From Gemmatimonadota bacterium (GTDB lineage Bacteria > Latescibacterota > UBA2968 > UBA8231): DNA of 64,000 bases. The DNA lies in NCBI GenBank assembly GCA_009841115.1, contig VXML01000018.1:93323-157322 (forward strand), in the 5' to 3' direction. Made by a program: the position numbers and the translations under genes. Each line of letters opens with the position of its first letter. Position 1 is the first letter of the stretch. Positions 21,126 through 29,985 of the stretch are shown piece by piece. The notes below the pieces were generated by a model. It searched no databases, was not told the DNA's origin, and worked only from the letters and a program-made list of their open reading frames with translations.

Positions 21126-22832
21126 TCAGACTAACTCGCCGTCAAAAGCGTCGAGCACCGAACGGAGGGTTGGATCGGATTCCGGCTGGCTTGCCTCCTG
21201 TGGGGCCGGTTGTTCTCCTTTCTTTGCGACCACATCCAAGCGCAGTCGCCACCCGTATTTCGCCTCGGCCATCTCTTCTATAATTTTTCGGTCTTTGAGC
21301 ACTTGGGTCATGGCAAAGCGCTGGTCGGCATCAAAGCTCAGCTTGAGTACATGGCCTTCTATACTCTCTAAGGTCGCCACCTTGAGAAAAGAGGCCAGCG
21401 ACCGCTTGGTGGTGCCCACGACATTAACTAGCTCGTCCCAATTAGTGTGCACCTGATCAAAGCTCGGTGCGGCAGCACTAGCAGCATTGCTTGACTCAGC
21501 CGGAGCAGCGACTTGTTGCTGGGCCGGGGCGCAGGGCGCGGTCACATCCTGTTCATTGGGGCTGGTGGGGACTGGTGGGGACGTGGGCTGTTCGCTACGA
21601 CCTCTTGGCAGGGCTTGCTCAGTGGGATTGCTTGACGCTGGGGGCGCGGCCTGTTCACTGCGGTCCCTTGGAGGTAGAGGTGCGGCCGGACGCGGCGCAG
21701 CACTTTCGAGCAATTGCAAGCGGCGCAGCAGTTCGCCCACATCGACAGACCGGCCCATCAGCGCCAGATGCACCAAGGCGATTTCTAAGCGGAAGCGCGG
21801 CTGTAGCGAACGCTTTAGATCCGCTTCTAAATCCAACAGCGACTGCATCATGCGCAGCAAATCCTCGACCTCCATAGCGGCGGCAAGCTCGCCACAGCGC
21901 TGGCGGGCATCTTCGGCCATATCCAGCTCGTCGGCCCCGCCCTGTATCTTGGCAAAGAGCAGGTGGCGCAAAAGTTCGACTAGGCCATAGACGAACTCCT
22001 CAATATCGGCTCCTTCGTCAACGGCTTGGGCGACGACATCCAAAACCCGTGCGGGGGCCGTTTCGCGCATGGCGTCGAGCAATTCAAAGTAGAGGCCGCG
22101 ATCGACGAGACCCAACACCTGTACCACGGCTTGCTGCGACACCTCCGCGCCCAATGAGACCACTTGATCGAGTAGGCTTTCAGCGTCGCGCAAGGCACCA
22201 TCCGCGCGGCTAGCCAACAGATGGAGCGCCCCCTCTTCGACCTCGATGCCCTCGGCTTGGGCAATGGTGCCCAGATGAGCGGCGATCTGCCCGGTGGAGA
22301 TGCGGCGAAAATTGAAGCGCTGACAACGCGAGAGAATAGTGTCGGGAACCGACTGCACCTCCGTGGTAGCGAAAATGAAAACCACGTGCTCCGGCGGCTC
22401 CTCCAGCGTCTTCAACAGCGCATTGAACGCCGCGGTCGAAAGCATGTGAACTTCGTCGATGATGTAGATCTTATAGACGCCTGCGGTCGCGGCGTAGCGC
22501 ACGACCTCGCGCAACTCGCGGACGTCATCGACGCTATTATTGGAGGCCCCGTCGATCTCCAGCACGTTCATGCTGGTAGAGGTGGCAATGCTCTTGCAGG
22601 AATCGCACGCCTCACAGGGATTGCCGTCGCGGGGATCGGCGCAGTTGAGGACCTTGGCGAGAATCCGCGCAGTCGTGGTCTTGCCCACGCCGCGCGGGCC
22701 GCAAAACAGGTAGCACTGCGCGATGCGCCCGGAATGGACGGCGCTCTTTAAGGTGGCGGTGATATGCTCCTGCCCGACAACTTCGTCGAATTGGCGCGGA
22801 CGCCATTTGCGCGCTGTTACCTGATAGGCCAT
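21126..22832 (-). CDS. dnaX: DNA polymerase III subunit gamma/tau
   Basis: Clamp-loader ATPase of the replicative polymerase. I chose ATG at 22832 (MAYQVTARKWRPRQFDEVVG), the standard family start, giving 568 aa; a 51-nt upstream extension is not family-like. Walker A is GPRGVGKTT, the zinc module is CADPRDGNPCEACDSC, Walker B is IIDEVHML and sensor 1 is ATTEVQSVPDTILSRCQRF. A Pro/Gln-rich linker (about 385-470) precedes a C-terminal tau-like domain. I see no clear A-rich slippery heptamer for gamma production. It heads the long minus-strand run and lies beside the SRP RNA gene. Confidence 0.97.
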   Translation of the reverse strand: MAYQVTARKWRPRQFDEVVGQEHITATLKSAVHSGRIAQCYLFCGPRGVGKTTTARILAKVLNCADPRDGNPCEACDSCKSIATSTSMNVLEIDGASNNSVDDVRELREVVRYAATAGVYKIYIIDEVHMLSTAAFNALLKTLEEPPEHVVFIFATTEVQSVPDTILSRCQRFNFRRISTGQIAAHLGTIAQAEGIEVEEGALHLLASRADGALRDAESLLDQVVSLGAEVSQQAVVQVLGLVDRGLYFELLDAMRETAPARVLDVVAQAVDEGADIEEFVYGLVELLRHLLFAKIQGGADELDMAEDARQRCGELAAAMEVEDLLRMMQSLLDLEADLKRSLQPRFRLEIALVHLALMGRSVDVGELLRRLQLLESAAPRPAAPLPPRDRSEQAAPPASSNPTEQALPRGRSEQPTSPPVPTSPNEQDVTAPCAPAQQQVAAPAESSNAASAAAPSFDQVHTNWDELVNVVGTTKRSLASFLKVATLESIEGHVLKLSFDADQRFAMTQVLKDRKIIEEMAEAKYGWRLRLDVVAKKGEQPAPQEASQPESDPTLRSVLDAFDGELV

Positions 22833-22919
22833 TTGCGTTGCTCGATACAGCCAAGCTGAAAAAAAAATTAAAAGGCCGTGCACCCATCTTCGATCCCGCC
22901 CTCAGGTCTGCCCAGAGCC

Positions 22920-23035
22920 AGTTAGCTCCAACCGGACAACTCTGCGGCACACCAAGAGATATTCCTACCGCTGCTACCTTCCGGTCCTGACGGGGTTCAG
23001 AAGTTCTTGATTGCGCAGAATCCGGTCTTCAGCGC
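22920..23035 (-). ncRNA. ffs: Bacterial signal recognition particle RNA (4.5S type)
   Basis: The minus strand carries the near-invariant helix 8 and loops: AACCCCGTCAGGACCGGAAG followed by GTAGCAGCGG, with a GGAA tetraloop. Flanking arms pair as expected of the small SRP RNA hairpin: ACCGGA (complement of 23021-23026) with UCCGGU (complement of 22931-22936), UUCUGCG with CGCAGAG, and CAAGA with UCUUG. Ends are approximate; the paired core spans 22930-23026. The RNA binds Ffh to target membrane proteins. Its position just upstream of dnaX resembles the scr-dnaX order in Bacillus. Confidence 0.93.
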
Positions 23036-23182
23036 CACTTTGCTCCGGTCGAACAAGAGGTGCGAAGACCTCTGGATGGGAATTCAATCCCGCTATAGCG
23101 GATTGCGGGTACAGGGCACCGCTATCTCCCCATCTAGCACGACCTACAACACTGCATTTCACCAACGGGTATCCGGAAAATA

Positions 23183-23258
23183 TGGTGGAGCAGATGGGGA
23201 TCGAACCCACGACCTCCAGATTGCGAACCTGGCGCTCTCCCAGCTGAGCTACTGCCCC
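23183..23258 (-). tRNA. tRNA-Ala (anticodon CGC)
   Basis: 76 nt with encoded CCA. The cloverleaf folds by eye: acceptor GGGGCAG/CTGCTCC, D-stem GCTC/GAGC, anticodon loop TTCGCAA, and T-arm GTGGG TTCGATC CCCAT. The acceptor has the G3-U70 pair that specifies alanine, confirming identity. The 23036-23182 interval between it and the SRP RNA holds no gene that I can support. Confidence 0.97.
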
Positions 23259-23273
23259 ATCCGGATCAATTTA

Positions 23274-23364
23274 TGGCGGAGAGAGTGGGATTCGAACCCA
23301 CGGTAGGGGGTTACCCTACACACGATTTCCAGTCGTGCACCTTCGACCACTCGGCCATCTCTCC
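23274..23364 (-). tRNA. tRNA-Ser (anticodon GGA)
   Basis: 91 nt including CCA. Class II tRNA with a long variable arm (TGTAGGGTAACCCCCTA region). Acceptor GGAGAGA/TCTCTCC and anticodon loop CTGGAAA. It reads UCU/UCC codons. 15 bp from tRNA-Ala. Confidence 0.96.
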
Positions 23365-23385
23365 GCAAAAGCATTGTACCTTAAA

Positions 23386-23475
<90 letters not shown>

Positions 23476-23480
23476 TCAAT

Positions 23481-23966
23481 CTATTTAGCCGCTCGCAGGG
23501 CCATAAAAAACTCTTTGAGCAACTCGGCACATTCTCGCTCTAGCACTCCGCCGCGGACCTGACAGCGATGATTGAGCCGAGGATCCGCCGCAATGTTACA
23601 CAACGAGCCGCAAGCACCGGATTTAGGATCGGCGGCCCCGAAGACCAACCGTGGCACTCGGGCTAAAACCGCGGCCCCGGCACACATGGCGCAAGGTTCC
23701 AAAGTGACGTAGAGCGTCGTTGCCAACAAGCGCCGCGTCCCCAGTGCCGCGGCGGCTTGGCGCAAGGCCAACATTTCCGCATGGGCCGTGGGGTCCTGCG
23801 TCGCTTCAATGGCGTTGCCGGCCCGGCCCAAAACCCGTCCGGCTCCGACGACGACAGCACCGACGGGGACCTCGCCGCGACGGCCGGCACGCTCGGCCTC
23901 AAGCAGGGCCTCGCGCATCCAATGGCTGTCTTCGGCGAATGAGCTAACTTCTTCCGTAGAATCCAT
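23481..23966 (-). CDS. tadA: tRNA-specific adenosine deaminase
   Basis: 161 aa. Converts A34 to inosine in tRNA-Arg(ACG). Zinc-dependent deaminase motifs: His62 and Glu64 in AHAEM, and Cys92 and Cys95 in EPCAMC. Length and the N-terminal HWMREALLEAERA helix match TadA. It lies 5 bp upstream of three tRNA genes on the same strand and may be co-transcribed with them. Confidence 0.95.
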   Translation of the reverse strand: MDSTEEVSSFAEDSHWMREALLEAERAGRRGEVPVGAVVVGAGRVLGRAGNAIEATQDPTAHAEMLALRQAAAALGTRRLLATTLYVTLEPCAMCAGAAVLARVPRLVFGAADPKSGACGSLCNIAADPRLNHRCQVRGGVLERECAELLKEFFMALRAAK

Positions 23967-24045
23967 TTGAGGCCGTTTTTAAGGGGCCTCCCAAGAGGTG
24001 TAAATATAACGGCTGCCCAAAACAAGAGCAAGGCTTAGTGAGGCT

Positions 24046-24471
24046 TCAAAAGCGCTTGCGATAATGGTCGCGAGGGAACAGAGAAGAGGCCCGACGCTGC
24101 CAGTAACTTTCCGCGTCAGGAGCGATTTTGCGGTCGAGCGGATCGCGGCCTAAAAGACGCATACCAAGCCCGATCAGCGTAAAAAGCGTGTAGAAAACCA
24201 GTGCCAAAAGCAGATGGATATTGACAAAGGCCACCATCCTCGCCAGCCACATATAGGGAAAGTAAATCGGCTTCAACGCTATGGGCAGCGCCAAGCCGGT
24301 CCCGAGGAACACCAGCGAGGCCCCGTGTACAAGCTGGGCGATGCCGACCGCTTCCACGTACCACAGATAGCCCCCTAGCAAGGCCAACAACGCCGCCAGC
24401 ACGATTCCGAAGCGGCGCAAATCGCCGCGCGAGGGAACCGCAACCCCCCAGTAGCTCTTGATTTCAGTCAA
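24046..24471 (-). CDS. SxtJ-like small membrane protein
   Basis: About 141 aa, with three to four hydrophobic helices (roughly 22-42, 47-70, 78-108) and a basic C-terminus. SxtJ-type proteins are small membrane proteins found beside NodU/CmcH/TobZ carbamoyltransferases, as in saxitoxin clusters, and this gene directly follows such a carbamoyltransferase, which is most of the evidence. The start is TTG at 24471, with GAGGAG 7 nt upstream, overlapping the carbamoyltransferase stop by 8 nt. The SxtK-like small gene often next in such loci has no room here. Function is unknown. Confidence 0.65.
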   Translation of the reverse strand: MTEIKSYWGVAVPSRGDLRRFGIVLAALLALLGGYLWYVEAVGIAQLVHGASLVFLGTGLALPIALKPIYFPYMWLARMVAFVNIHLLLALVFYTLFTLIGLGMRLLGRDPLDRKIAPDAESYWQRRASSLFPRDHYRKRF

Positions 24472-26287
24472 GCTCAAACTCCTCTTGCCAATCCAGCTCT
24501 TCCTGCCACTGCGGCTGGTCTTTCTTGTCCAAGATATAAGAGCCTATGACCAAAAAATCCATCTCCGTCCGCATGAAGCAGCGATAGGCGTCTTCTGGGC
24601 TTTGGACGATGGGTTCGCCGCGCACGTTGAAGGACGTGTTGACCACCACTGGATAGCCGGTCAGGCTCTGAAAGGCGCGAATCGCGTCGTAGTAGCGCGG
24701 GTGATCTTGCCGGCGCAACGTCTGCACCCGCGCCGAGTAATCTACGTGGGTGACGGCCGGCATATCTGAGCGCGGCACGTTTAGCTTGTCGATGCCGAAC
24801 AGCCGCTGCTGATCCTCGCTCATGGGGATCTGCCGTTCCGCTTTAACTGGGGCCACTTGCAGCATGTAGGGCGAGTCGGCATCCAACTCAAAGAACTCGT
24901 GCACGCATTCGCGCAGGACCGTCGGGGCAAAGGGGCGGAAACTCTCGCGGAACTTGATCTTGAGGTTCATCAGCGACTGCATCTGAGTGGAGCGCGGATC
25001 GCCGAGAATCGACCGGGCACCGAGCGCCCGCGGCCCAAATTCCATCCGCCCCTGAAAAAAGCCTACTACCTTGCCCGCAGACAACAGCTCGGCCACGCGC
25101 ACCGGCAACTCGTCCTCGGCGAGCTTTTGCGCCACTCCCGCCTGCTCCTCAATGCACTGGTAGATCTCTTCATCCCCGTACTCAGGCCCTAACAGCGCCC
25201 CCCGCATCGCGTCGTTTTCACCATCTACCACCCGCTCGTGCCCCAAGTGGTTATACCACAGCGCCAGCGCGACGCCCAAGGCTCCGCCGGCATCGCCCGC
25301 CGCCGGCTGAATCCAGATGTTTTCAAAGGGGCCCTCGCGCAAGATGCGGCCGTTGCCGACGCAATTGAGGGCTACGCCACCGGCCATGCACAAGTTTTTG
25401 AGTTTAGTTTCTCGATGCACCGTGCGGGCAATGCGCAACATGACTTCCTCGGTGACGACCTGACAGGAGCGCGCAATATCCATCTCGCGCTGGGTCAGCG
25501 GCGTCTCTGGCCGCCGGGGCGCTCCCCCGAAGAGCTTGTCCATGGCCCGACTGGTCATCGTCAGGCCGGATAGGTAGTTGAAATAACGAGTGTTGAGCTT
25601 GAAGGATCCGTCGTCTTTCAGGTCGATTATCTCGTTGAGCATTAGATCGACGTATTTCGGCTCACCATAAGGAGCCAGCCCCATCAGCTTGTACTCGCCG
25701 GAGTTGACCTTGAAGCCCGTAAAGTAGGTAAAGGCCGAATAGAACAAACCCAGCGAGTGGGGGAACTTGATGTCGGCCAGCGTGTGAATTTCGGCATCTC
25801 GGCCGTAGCCATAGCTGGTAGTGGTCCACTCGCCGACTCCGTCCAAGGTCGCGATCGCCGCTTCTCGATACGGCGACGGATAGAAGGCCGACGCGGCGTG
25901 CGACTCGTGGTGGTCGCTGAACAGCACGGGTACATCGCAGCCTAGCTGCTCTTGGATTAACTGCGGGATCCACAGCTTCTTTTCCAGCCATACCCGCATG
26001 CTCTTCCAGTAGAGGCGGAGGCCCAACGGCGCCGTGCCGAGATGCGTCTCTAGCAGGCGTTCAAAAGTCAACAGGGGTTTGTCGTAAAACCCCACGCAGT
26101 GCAGGTCTTTGGCCTCAATACCGCCTTCCCGCAGACAGTATTCGACGGCGCGAGTGGGAAAATCTGGATCGTGTTTAACGCGCGAGAATCGCTCCTCCTG
26201 CGCCGCGGCGACGATTTCTCCGTCGCGCACCAAACAGGCCGCGCTATCGTGGTAGAACGCGGAAATGCCGAGGATGTAAGTGGCCAT
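24464..26287 (-). CDS. Carbamoyltransferase, NodU/CmcH/TobZ family
   Basis: 607 aa. Transfers a carbamoyl group from carbamoyl phosphate, via carbamoyl-adenylate, to a hydroxyl on a sugar or secondary metabolite. The N-terminal Kae1-like domain has SAFYHDSAACLV (9-20) and SDHHESHAASAFYPSPY (about 124-140) with metal-binding His residues. The C-terminal domain has GPRALGARSILGDPR and the FRESFRPFAP region. ATG at 26287 has no recognisable Shine-Dalgarno. It is divergent from the gene at 26380. The acceptor is unknown; no glycosyltransferase or polyketide gene lies close by. Confidence 0.93.
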   Translation of the reverse strand: MATYILGISAFYHDSAACLVRDGEIVAAAQEERFSRVKHDPDFPTRAVEYCLREGGIEAKDLHCVGFYDKPLLTFERLLETHLGTAPLGLRLYWKSMRVWLEKKLWIPQLIQEQLGCDVPVLFSDHHESHAASAFYPSPYREAAIATLDGVGEWTTTSYGYGRDAEIHTLADIKFPHSLGLFYSAFTYFTGFKVNSGEYKLMGLAPYGEPKYVDLMLNEIIDLKDDGSFKLNTRYFNYLSGLTMTSRAMDKLFGGAPRRPETPLTQREMDIARSCQVVTEEVMLRIARTVHRETKLKNLCMAGGVALNCVGNGRILREGPFENIWIQPAAGDAGGALGVALALWYNHLGHERVVDGENDAMRGALLGPEYGDEEIYQCIEEQAGVAQKLAEDELPVRVAELLSAGKVVGFFQGRMEFGPRALGARSILGDPRSTQMQSLMNLKIKFRESFRPFAPTVLRECVHEFFELDADSPYMLQVAPVKAERQIPMSEDQQRLFGIDKLNVPRSDMPAVTHVDYSARVQTLRRQDHPRYYDAIRAFQSLTGYPVVVNTSFNVRGEPIVQSPEDAYRCFMRTEMDFLVIGSYILDKKDQPQWQEELDWQEEFELD

Positions 26288-26294
26288 AAGGAGC

Positions 26295-26323
26295 TTGACA
26301 AAATGGGGTGTAACAGCGATACT
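26295..26323 (+). promoter_or_regulatory. Predicted sigma70-type promoter for the gene at 26380
   Basis: TTGACA (26295-26300) and GATACT (26318-26323) are 17 bp apart in the 92-bp divergent gap. This closely resembles the element upstream of 548. The rest of the gap holds AGGGT as a likely ribosome site at about 26368-26372. Confidence 0.55.
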
Positions 26324-26379
26324 AAAAAGTTTTCATAACCTACGGATTCTATTGAAAAATATCAAGTTAGGGTCATTTG

Positions 26380-27651
26380 ATGGAACGGCTTTCACTCCTG
26401 TCTGAAGACCAAGTTCGCACCGTCCAGCGCCAGTTTGGGACACCCACTTTTGTCTATGATCAAAAGGCGTTGGAATCCCAAGCCCAAAAGGCACTGGCCT
26501 TCCCCAATGCACACGGCCTGACGGTTCGCTACGCGGTGAAAGCCTGCCCGGCCGCCGGCGTGATCCGCATTCTCAACCGCGTCGGCCTGCACATCGACGC
26601 GAGCAGTGGCTACGAAGCGCTGCGGGCCATGCGCGCTGGCGTCCCCGCGGCCCAGATTCAGCTCACGGCCCAACAACTACCCGACAATTTAGCAGACCTA
26701 GTGCGCCAAGGCGTCCTCTTCAACGCCTGTTCCCTGCATCAACTCGCAGCCTACGGCCGGCTCTTTCCGGGCCGTGAAGTTTCCGTGCGCATCAACCCAG
26801 GCCTAGGCTCGGGGCACAGCAACCGCACCAATACAGGCGGCCCTTCGTCGAGCTTCGGCATCTGGCACGAGCATCTCGATCAAGTACTCGCAACGGCCGC
26901 CGAACACAACCTGCAACTCACCGGCTTGCATAGCCATATCGGCTCGGGTAGCGACCCAGAAGTCTGGCAGCACTGCGCCCGGTTGACACTCGGGGTAGCC
27001 GCCAAGCTGCCCGAGGTGAGGCGCGTGAATATGGGCGGCGGTTTCAAGATTGGGCGCATGGCCGACGAAGTATCGACCGACTTGTGCGAGGCCGGCCAAC
27101 CTGTCGCCGACGAATTCAACCGCTTCGCCGAAGAGCACGGCCGCAAACTGCATCTGGAAATCGAACCTGGAACCTTCTTAGTGGGCAACGCCGGTGCTAT
27201 CGTCTGTAGCGTCGTCGATGCAGTCGATACCGGCCCGCAGGGCTATTCCTTCATCAAGGTCGATAGTGGCATGACCGAAGTGCTGCGCCCCAGCATGTAC
27301 GGGGCGCAGCACCCCATCGTCGTAGTCCCGGCCACACCCGAGGGACGTGACCAAGGCGAGTATCTAATCGCCGGCCATTGCTGTGAAAGCGGGGATATTC
27401 TCACGCCAGCATCTGGCAACCCCGAAGAACTGGCACCTCGCGTACTCACCGAGCCGCGCATCGGCGACGCGGTCTTTATCGGCGGCAGCGGGGCCTATTG
27501 TGCTGGCATGGCAGCCAAAAACTACAATTCCTTCCCAGAAGCATGCGAAGTGCTACTCGGCACAGATGGCGAGTTCCATCTGCTGCGCCAGCGACAAACC
27601 CTCGACCAAGTCCTAGCCAACGAGTCCCTACCCGCTTTCCTCAGCACCTGA
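26380..27651 (+). CDS. PLP-dependent decarboxylase, diaminopimelate decarboxylase-like
   Basis: 423 aa, fold-type III. Cofactor lysine Lys54 in RYAVKACP; HSHIGSGSD (phosphate region); NMGGGFKIG; LEIEPGTFLV; CESGD (the catalytic Cys and Asp seen in LysA); and GAYCAGMAAKNYNSFP. This pattern fits LysA, which makes lysine from meso-diaminopimelate, but related carboxynorspermidine or ornithine-type decarboxylases share it. ATG at 26380 follows a promoter and an AGGG site. Its last 24 bases overlap the 3' end of the converging permease gene. Confidence 0.82.
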   Translation: MERLSLLSEDQVRTVQRQFGTPTFVYDQKALESQAQKALAFPNAHGLTVRYAVKACPAAGVIRILNRVGLHIDASSGYEALRAMRAGVPAAQIQLTAQQLPDNLADLVRQGVLFNACSLHQLAAYGRLFPGREVSVRINPGLGSGHSNRTNTGGPSSSFGIWHEHLDQVLATAAEHNLQLTGLHSHIGSGSDPEVWQHCARLTLGVAAKLPEVRRVNMGGGFKIGRMADEVSTDLCEAGQPVADEFNRFAEEHGRKLHLEIEPGTFLVGNAGAIVCSVVDAVDTGPQGYSFIKVDSGMTEVLRPSMYGAQHPIVVVPATPEGRDQGEYLIAGHCCESGDILTPASGNPEELAPRVLTEPRIGDAVFIGGSGAYCAGMAAKNYNSFPEACEVLLGTDGEFHLLRQRQTLDQVLANESLPAFLST

Positions 27652-28671
27652 GCCGCGCAGCTTCGGGTCCAGCGCGTCGCGCAATCCGTCGCCCAGCAGG
27701 TTGTACAGGGTCACGGTCGCAAAAATGGCCAAGCCCGGCACGACCACCAGCCACCAAGCCGCTGCGTTGCTGCGCGCCCCAGCCAGCAGGGCACCCCAAG
27801 TGATCACTTCTGCTGGTATCCCCACCCCTAAAAAGCTCAATCCCGACTCGGCGAGTATGGCACCCGCCACCCCAAAGGCCGCCGGGATCAAGATTGGGCC
27901 GATGGCGTTGGGCAGGATGTGGCGGAACATGATCCGCCCGTTTGAGTACCCGAGGCTGCGCGCGGCGGCCACGTAATCGTAGCTGCGCACCTGCAAAAAC
28001 TGCGAGCGCGTCAAGCGGGCGATACCGACCCAACTCGTAAGGCCGATAATGATCATGACGAAGAACAGGCTCGGCGGAAAAAACGCCGCGACCGTCAAGA
28101 TCAGGAAGAAGCTAGGGATCGCGGCCCACAGCTCGAAAAGGCGTGAGAGTGCCAAGTCGATCCAGCCTCCAAAGTAGCCGGCCAACGCCCCTAAGACCAA
28201 GCCAATGGCCAGCGATATGCCCACGGCCACTAGGCCGATGGTCAAGGCATAGCGCGTGCCGTGAATCAGCCCCGATAGCACGTCGCGGCCTAGGCGATCC
28301 GTGCCCAGCCAGTGTTCGGCTCCGGGGGGCTGGTACTTTTCTCGCAAGCGGATTTCTCCCGGGGCATAAGGCACCGGCGGGAAGATGGCCTCCTCTAGCT
28401 TGAGCTTTTTGAAGTTGCGACGGCGCTTCAATTCCGCTGGCCAGTCAGCTACTCCCAAATAGACTGCGTATTGGCGAAAAGCCGGAAAGTAGGTCTCGCC
28501 CTTGTACTTCATGTAGTACGGCTTGTCGCCAGCCATCAAGTCGGCACTTACGGCCACAATTCCCAGCAAGACGATGCCCAAGAGACTGAGCAGTGCGGGT
28601 CTGTTTTTCTTAAACTGCCTCCAGACGACCTGTCCGTAGGACTGTCCTTGTGCAACGGCCTCCGCGCTCAT
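27628..28671 (-). CDS. ABC transporter permease, OppC/YejE type
   Basis: 347 aa inner-membrane permease of a peptide-type importer. After TM1 (about 23-45) a roughly 85-residue periplasmic segment is inserted before the core, ending in HWLGTDRLGRDVLSGLIHG, the usual OppC motif. That insertion is reminiscent of YejE of the microcin-C importer. The EAA loop is AAARSLGYSNGRIMFRHILPNA. It directly abuts the OppB-type gene. No ATPase for this system is adjacent; a family-5 binding protein is at 45975. Confidence 0.88.
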   Translation of the reverse strand: MSAEAVAQGQSYGQVVWRQFKKNRPALLSLLGIVLLGIVAVSADLMAGDKPYYMKYKGETYFPAFRQYAVYLGVADWPAELKRRRNFKKLKLEEAIFPPVPYAPGEIRLREKYQPPGAEHWLGTDRLGRDVLSGLIHGTRYALTIGLVAVGISLAIGLVLGALAGYFGGWIDLALSRLFELWAAIPSFFLILTVAAFFPPSLFFVMIIIGLTSWVGIARLTRSQFLQVRSYDYVAAARSLGYSNGRIMFRHILPNAIGPILIPAAFGVAGAILAESGLSFLGVGIPAEVITWGALLAGARSNAAAWWLVVVPGLAIFATVTLYNLLGDGLRDALDPKLRGSGAEESG

Positions 28672-29967
28672 TTAAACGCTCGCAAAGTCGATGCGCGGGT
28701 CCGCGACCTTGAGCAAAATATCCGCCACCAAGATCCCCGCCAGCGATAGGGCCGAACCAATAGTAAAGAGCGCCATAGCCACAGGGTAATCGCGCACGAT
28801 GACCGACTGAAAAGCCAAAAAGCCCATGCCCGGAATGGTGAAGATCGTCTCGATAAACACCGATCCCGCGATCATTCCCGGCAACAATCCCGCCAGCAGC
28901 GTTACAATGGGAATCAGGGAATTGCGCAGCACGTGGCGCAGCACCACGACTCGGTAGCGCAAGCCCTTGGCTTGGGCGGTGCGCACGTAGTCCAGCCGCA
29001 AATTCTCCAGCATGCTGGTGCGCATATAGCGCGAGATGCCAGCGAAGCTGGCGTAGGTCGAAGCCAATATCGGCAAAACCATGTGGTGGGCGTGGTCGGT
29101 CAGCAGCCGCCAGAATCCCCAGTCTTCCCCCGCTTCCAAGGACTGAATCCCGGAGGCCGGAAACCAGTGGAAGAATTCCTTGTTGCAGAAAAACAAGATC
29201 AACAGCATCCCGACCCAGAACGAAGGCATCGACCACAGCATGAAGGTCCCGGTGGTGACCAAGCGATCGATAATAGTATTTTGCTTGACCGCGATCACTA
29301 TGCCCAGCGGCACGCCGATTAGATAGGCAAAGACTAAGCTGATGAGGTTGATTTCCAGCGTGATGGGCAGCCGGTCGAGGATGTGGTCAATGACCGGTTG
29401 TTGGTCTTTGAAGGAGCGCCCCAGATTCAGCGTCACCAAGCGCCAGTCCCCTGCCTGCACCAGTTCCAAACCAGACCCAGCATACGCGTAGTTTTGGGTT
29501 GGCGAGAAAAGGCGGCTCTGCCAGAAAGGCGATTCGACTAGCTCGTTGACGCGCTCAGGGTGCAGGTGGCGAAAATGCGCTAAGAACCGCGCCTTTCGCT
29601 CCTCGCCCTCAAGCGCGGCCAACTCGGCCCGCTCCGCGTCGGCCAACTCGTCGAGCACGGCGTCGGCCAACAAGGCCCCGCGGTCAAATGCGCCCAAGTC
29701 CTCCACGCGCAAGACCAAATTGGAAAGCCAGTGCAAATACTGGATGTGTAGCGGTTGGTCCAGCCCAAGTTGACGGCGCAAATCCCGGCGCGTCTTCTCC
29801 ATGTCCGTCTGCTGGTCGGTGGAGATCCCCTCGCCACCAGCGGCCCCGCCCAAGAACAAATCGACCGGGTCGCCGGGTGCCAAGCGCATAATCAGGAAGG
29901 TCAGTAGGGTGATGCCGAGAAGGGTTGGGATAGCCAGCAGAATGCGCTGGATGGTGTACTGCAGCAT
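28672..29967 (-). CDS. ABC transporter permease, OppB/YejB type, with large insertion
   Basis: 431 aa, longer than the usual 310-340. It starts with the standard OppB helix (YTIQRILLAIPTLLGITLLTF, MRLAPGDP), then carries a charged, helical, likely periplasmic insertion at about 45-180 before the TM core (about 205 onward). EAA loop: RTAQAKGLRYRVVVLRHVLRNS. The stop abuts the OppC-type start. It lies 18 bp after the TPR lipoprotein gene, so it may be read from the TonB-module transcript. Confidence 0.87.
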   Translation of the reverse strand: MLQYTIQRILLAIPTLLGITLLTFLIMRLAPGDPVDLFLGGAAGGEGISTDQQTDMEKTRRDLRRQLGLDQPLHIQYLHWLSNLVLRVEDLGAFDRGALLADAVLDELADAERAELAALEGEERKARFLAHFRHLHPERVNELVESPFWQSRLFSPTQNYAYAGSGLELVQAGDWRLVTLNLGRSFKDQQPVIDHILDRLPITLEINLISLVFAYLIGVPLGIVIAVKQNTIIDRLVTTGTFMLWSMPSFWVGMLLILFFCNKEFFHWFPASGIQSLEAGEDWGFWRLLTDHAHHMVLPILASTYASFAGISRYMRTSMLENLRLDYVRTAQAKGLRYRVVVLRHVLRNSLIPIVTLLAGLLPGMIAGSVFIETIFTIPGMGFLAFQSVIVRDYPVAMALFTIGSALSLAGILVADILLKVADPRIDFASV

Positions 29968-29985
29968 GGTGGGAGCGCGGGCGCT

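Noticed and set aside
27628..27651. 3'-to-3' overlap of the decarboxylase-like and permease genes as a regulatory antisense feature
   Set aside because: Only 24 bp; both reading frames end normally, so it looks like simple compaction.
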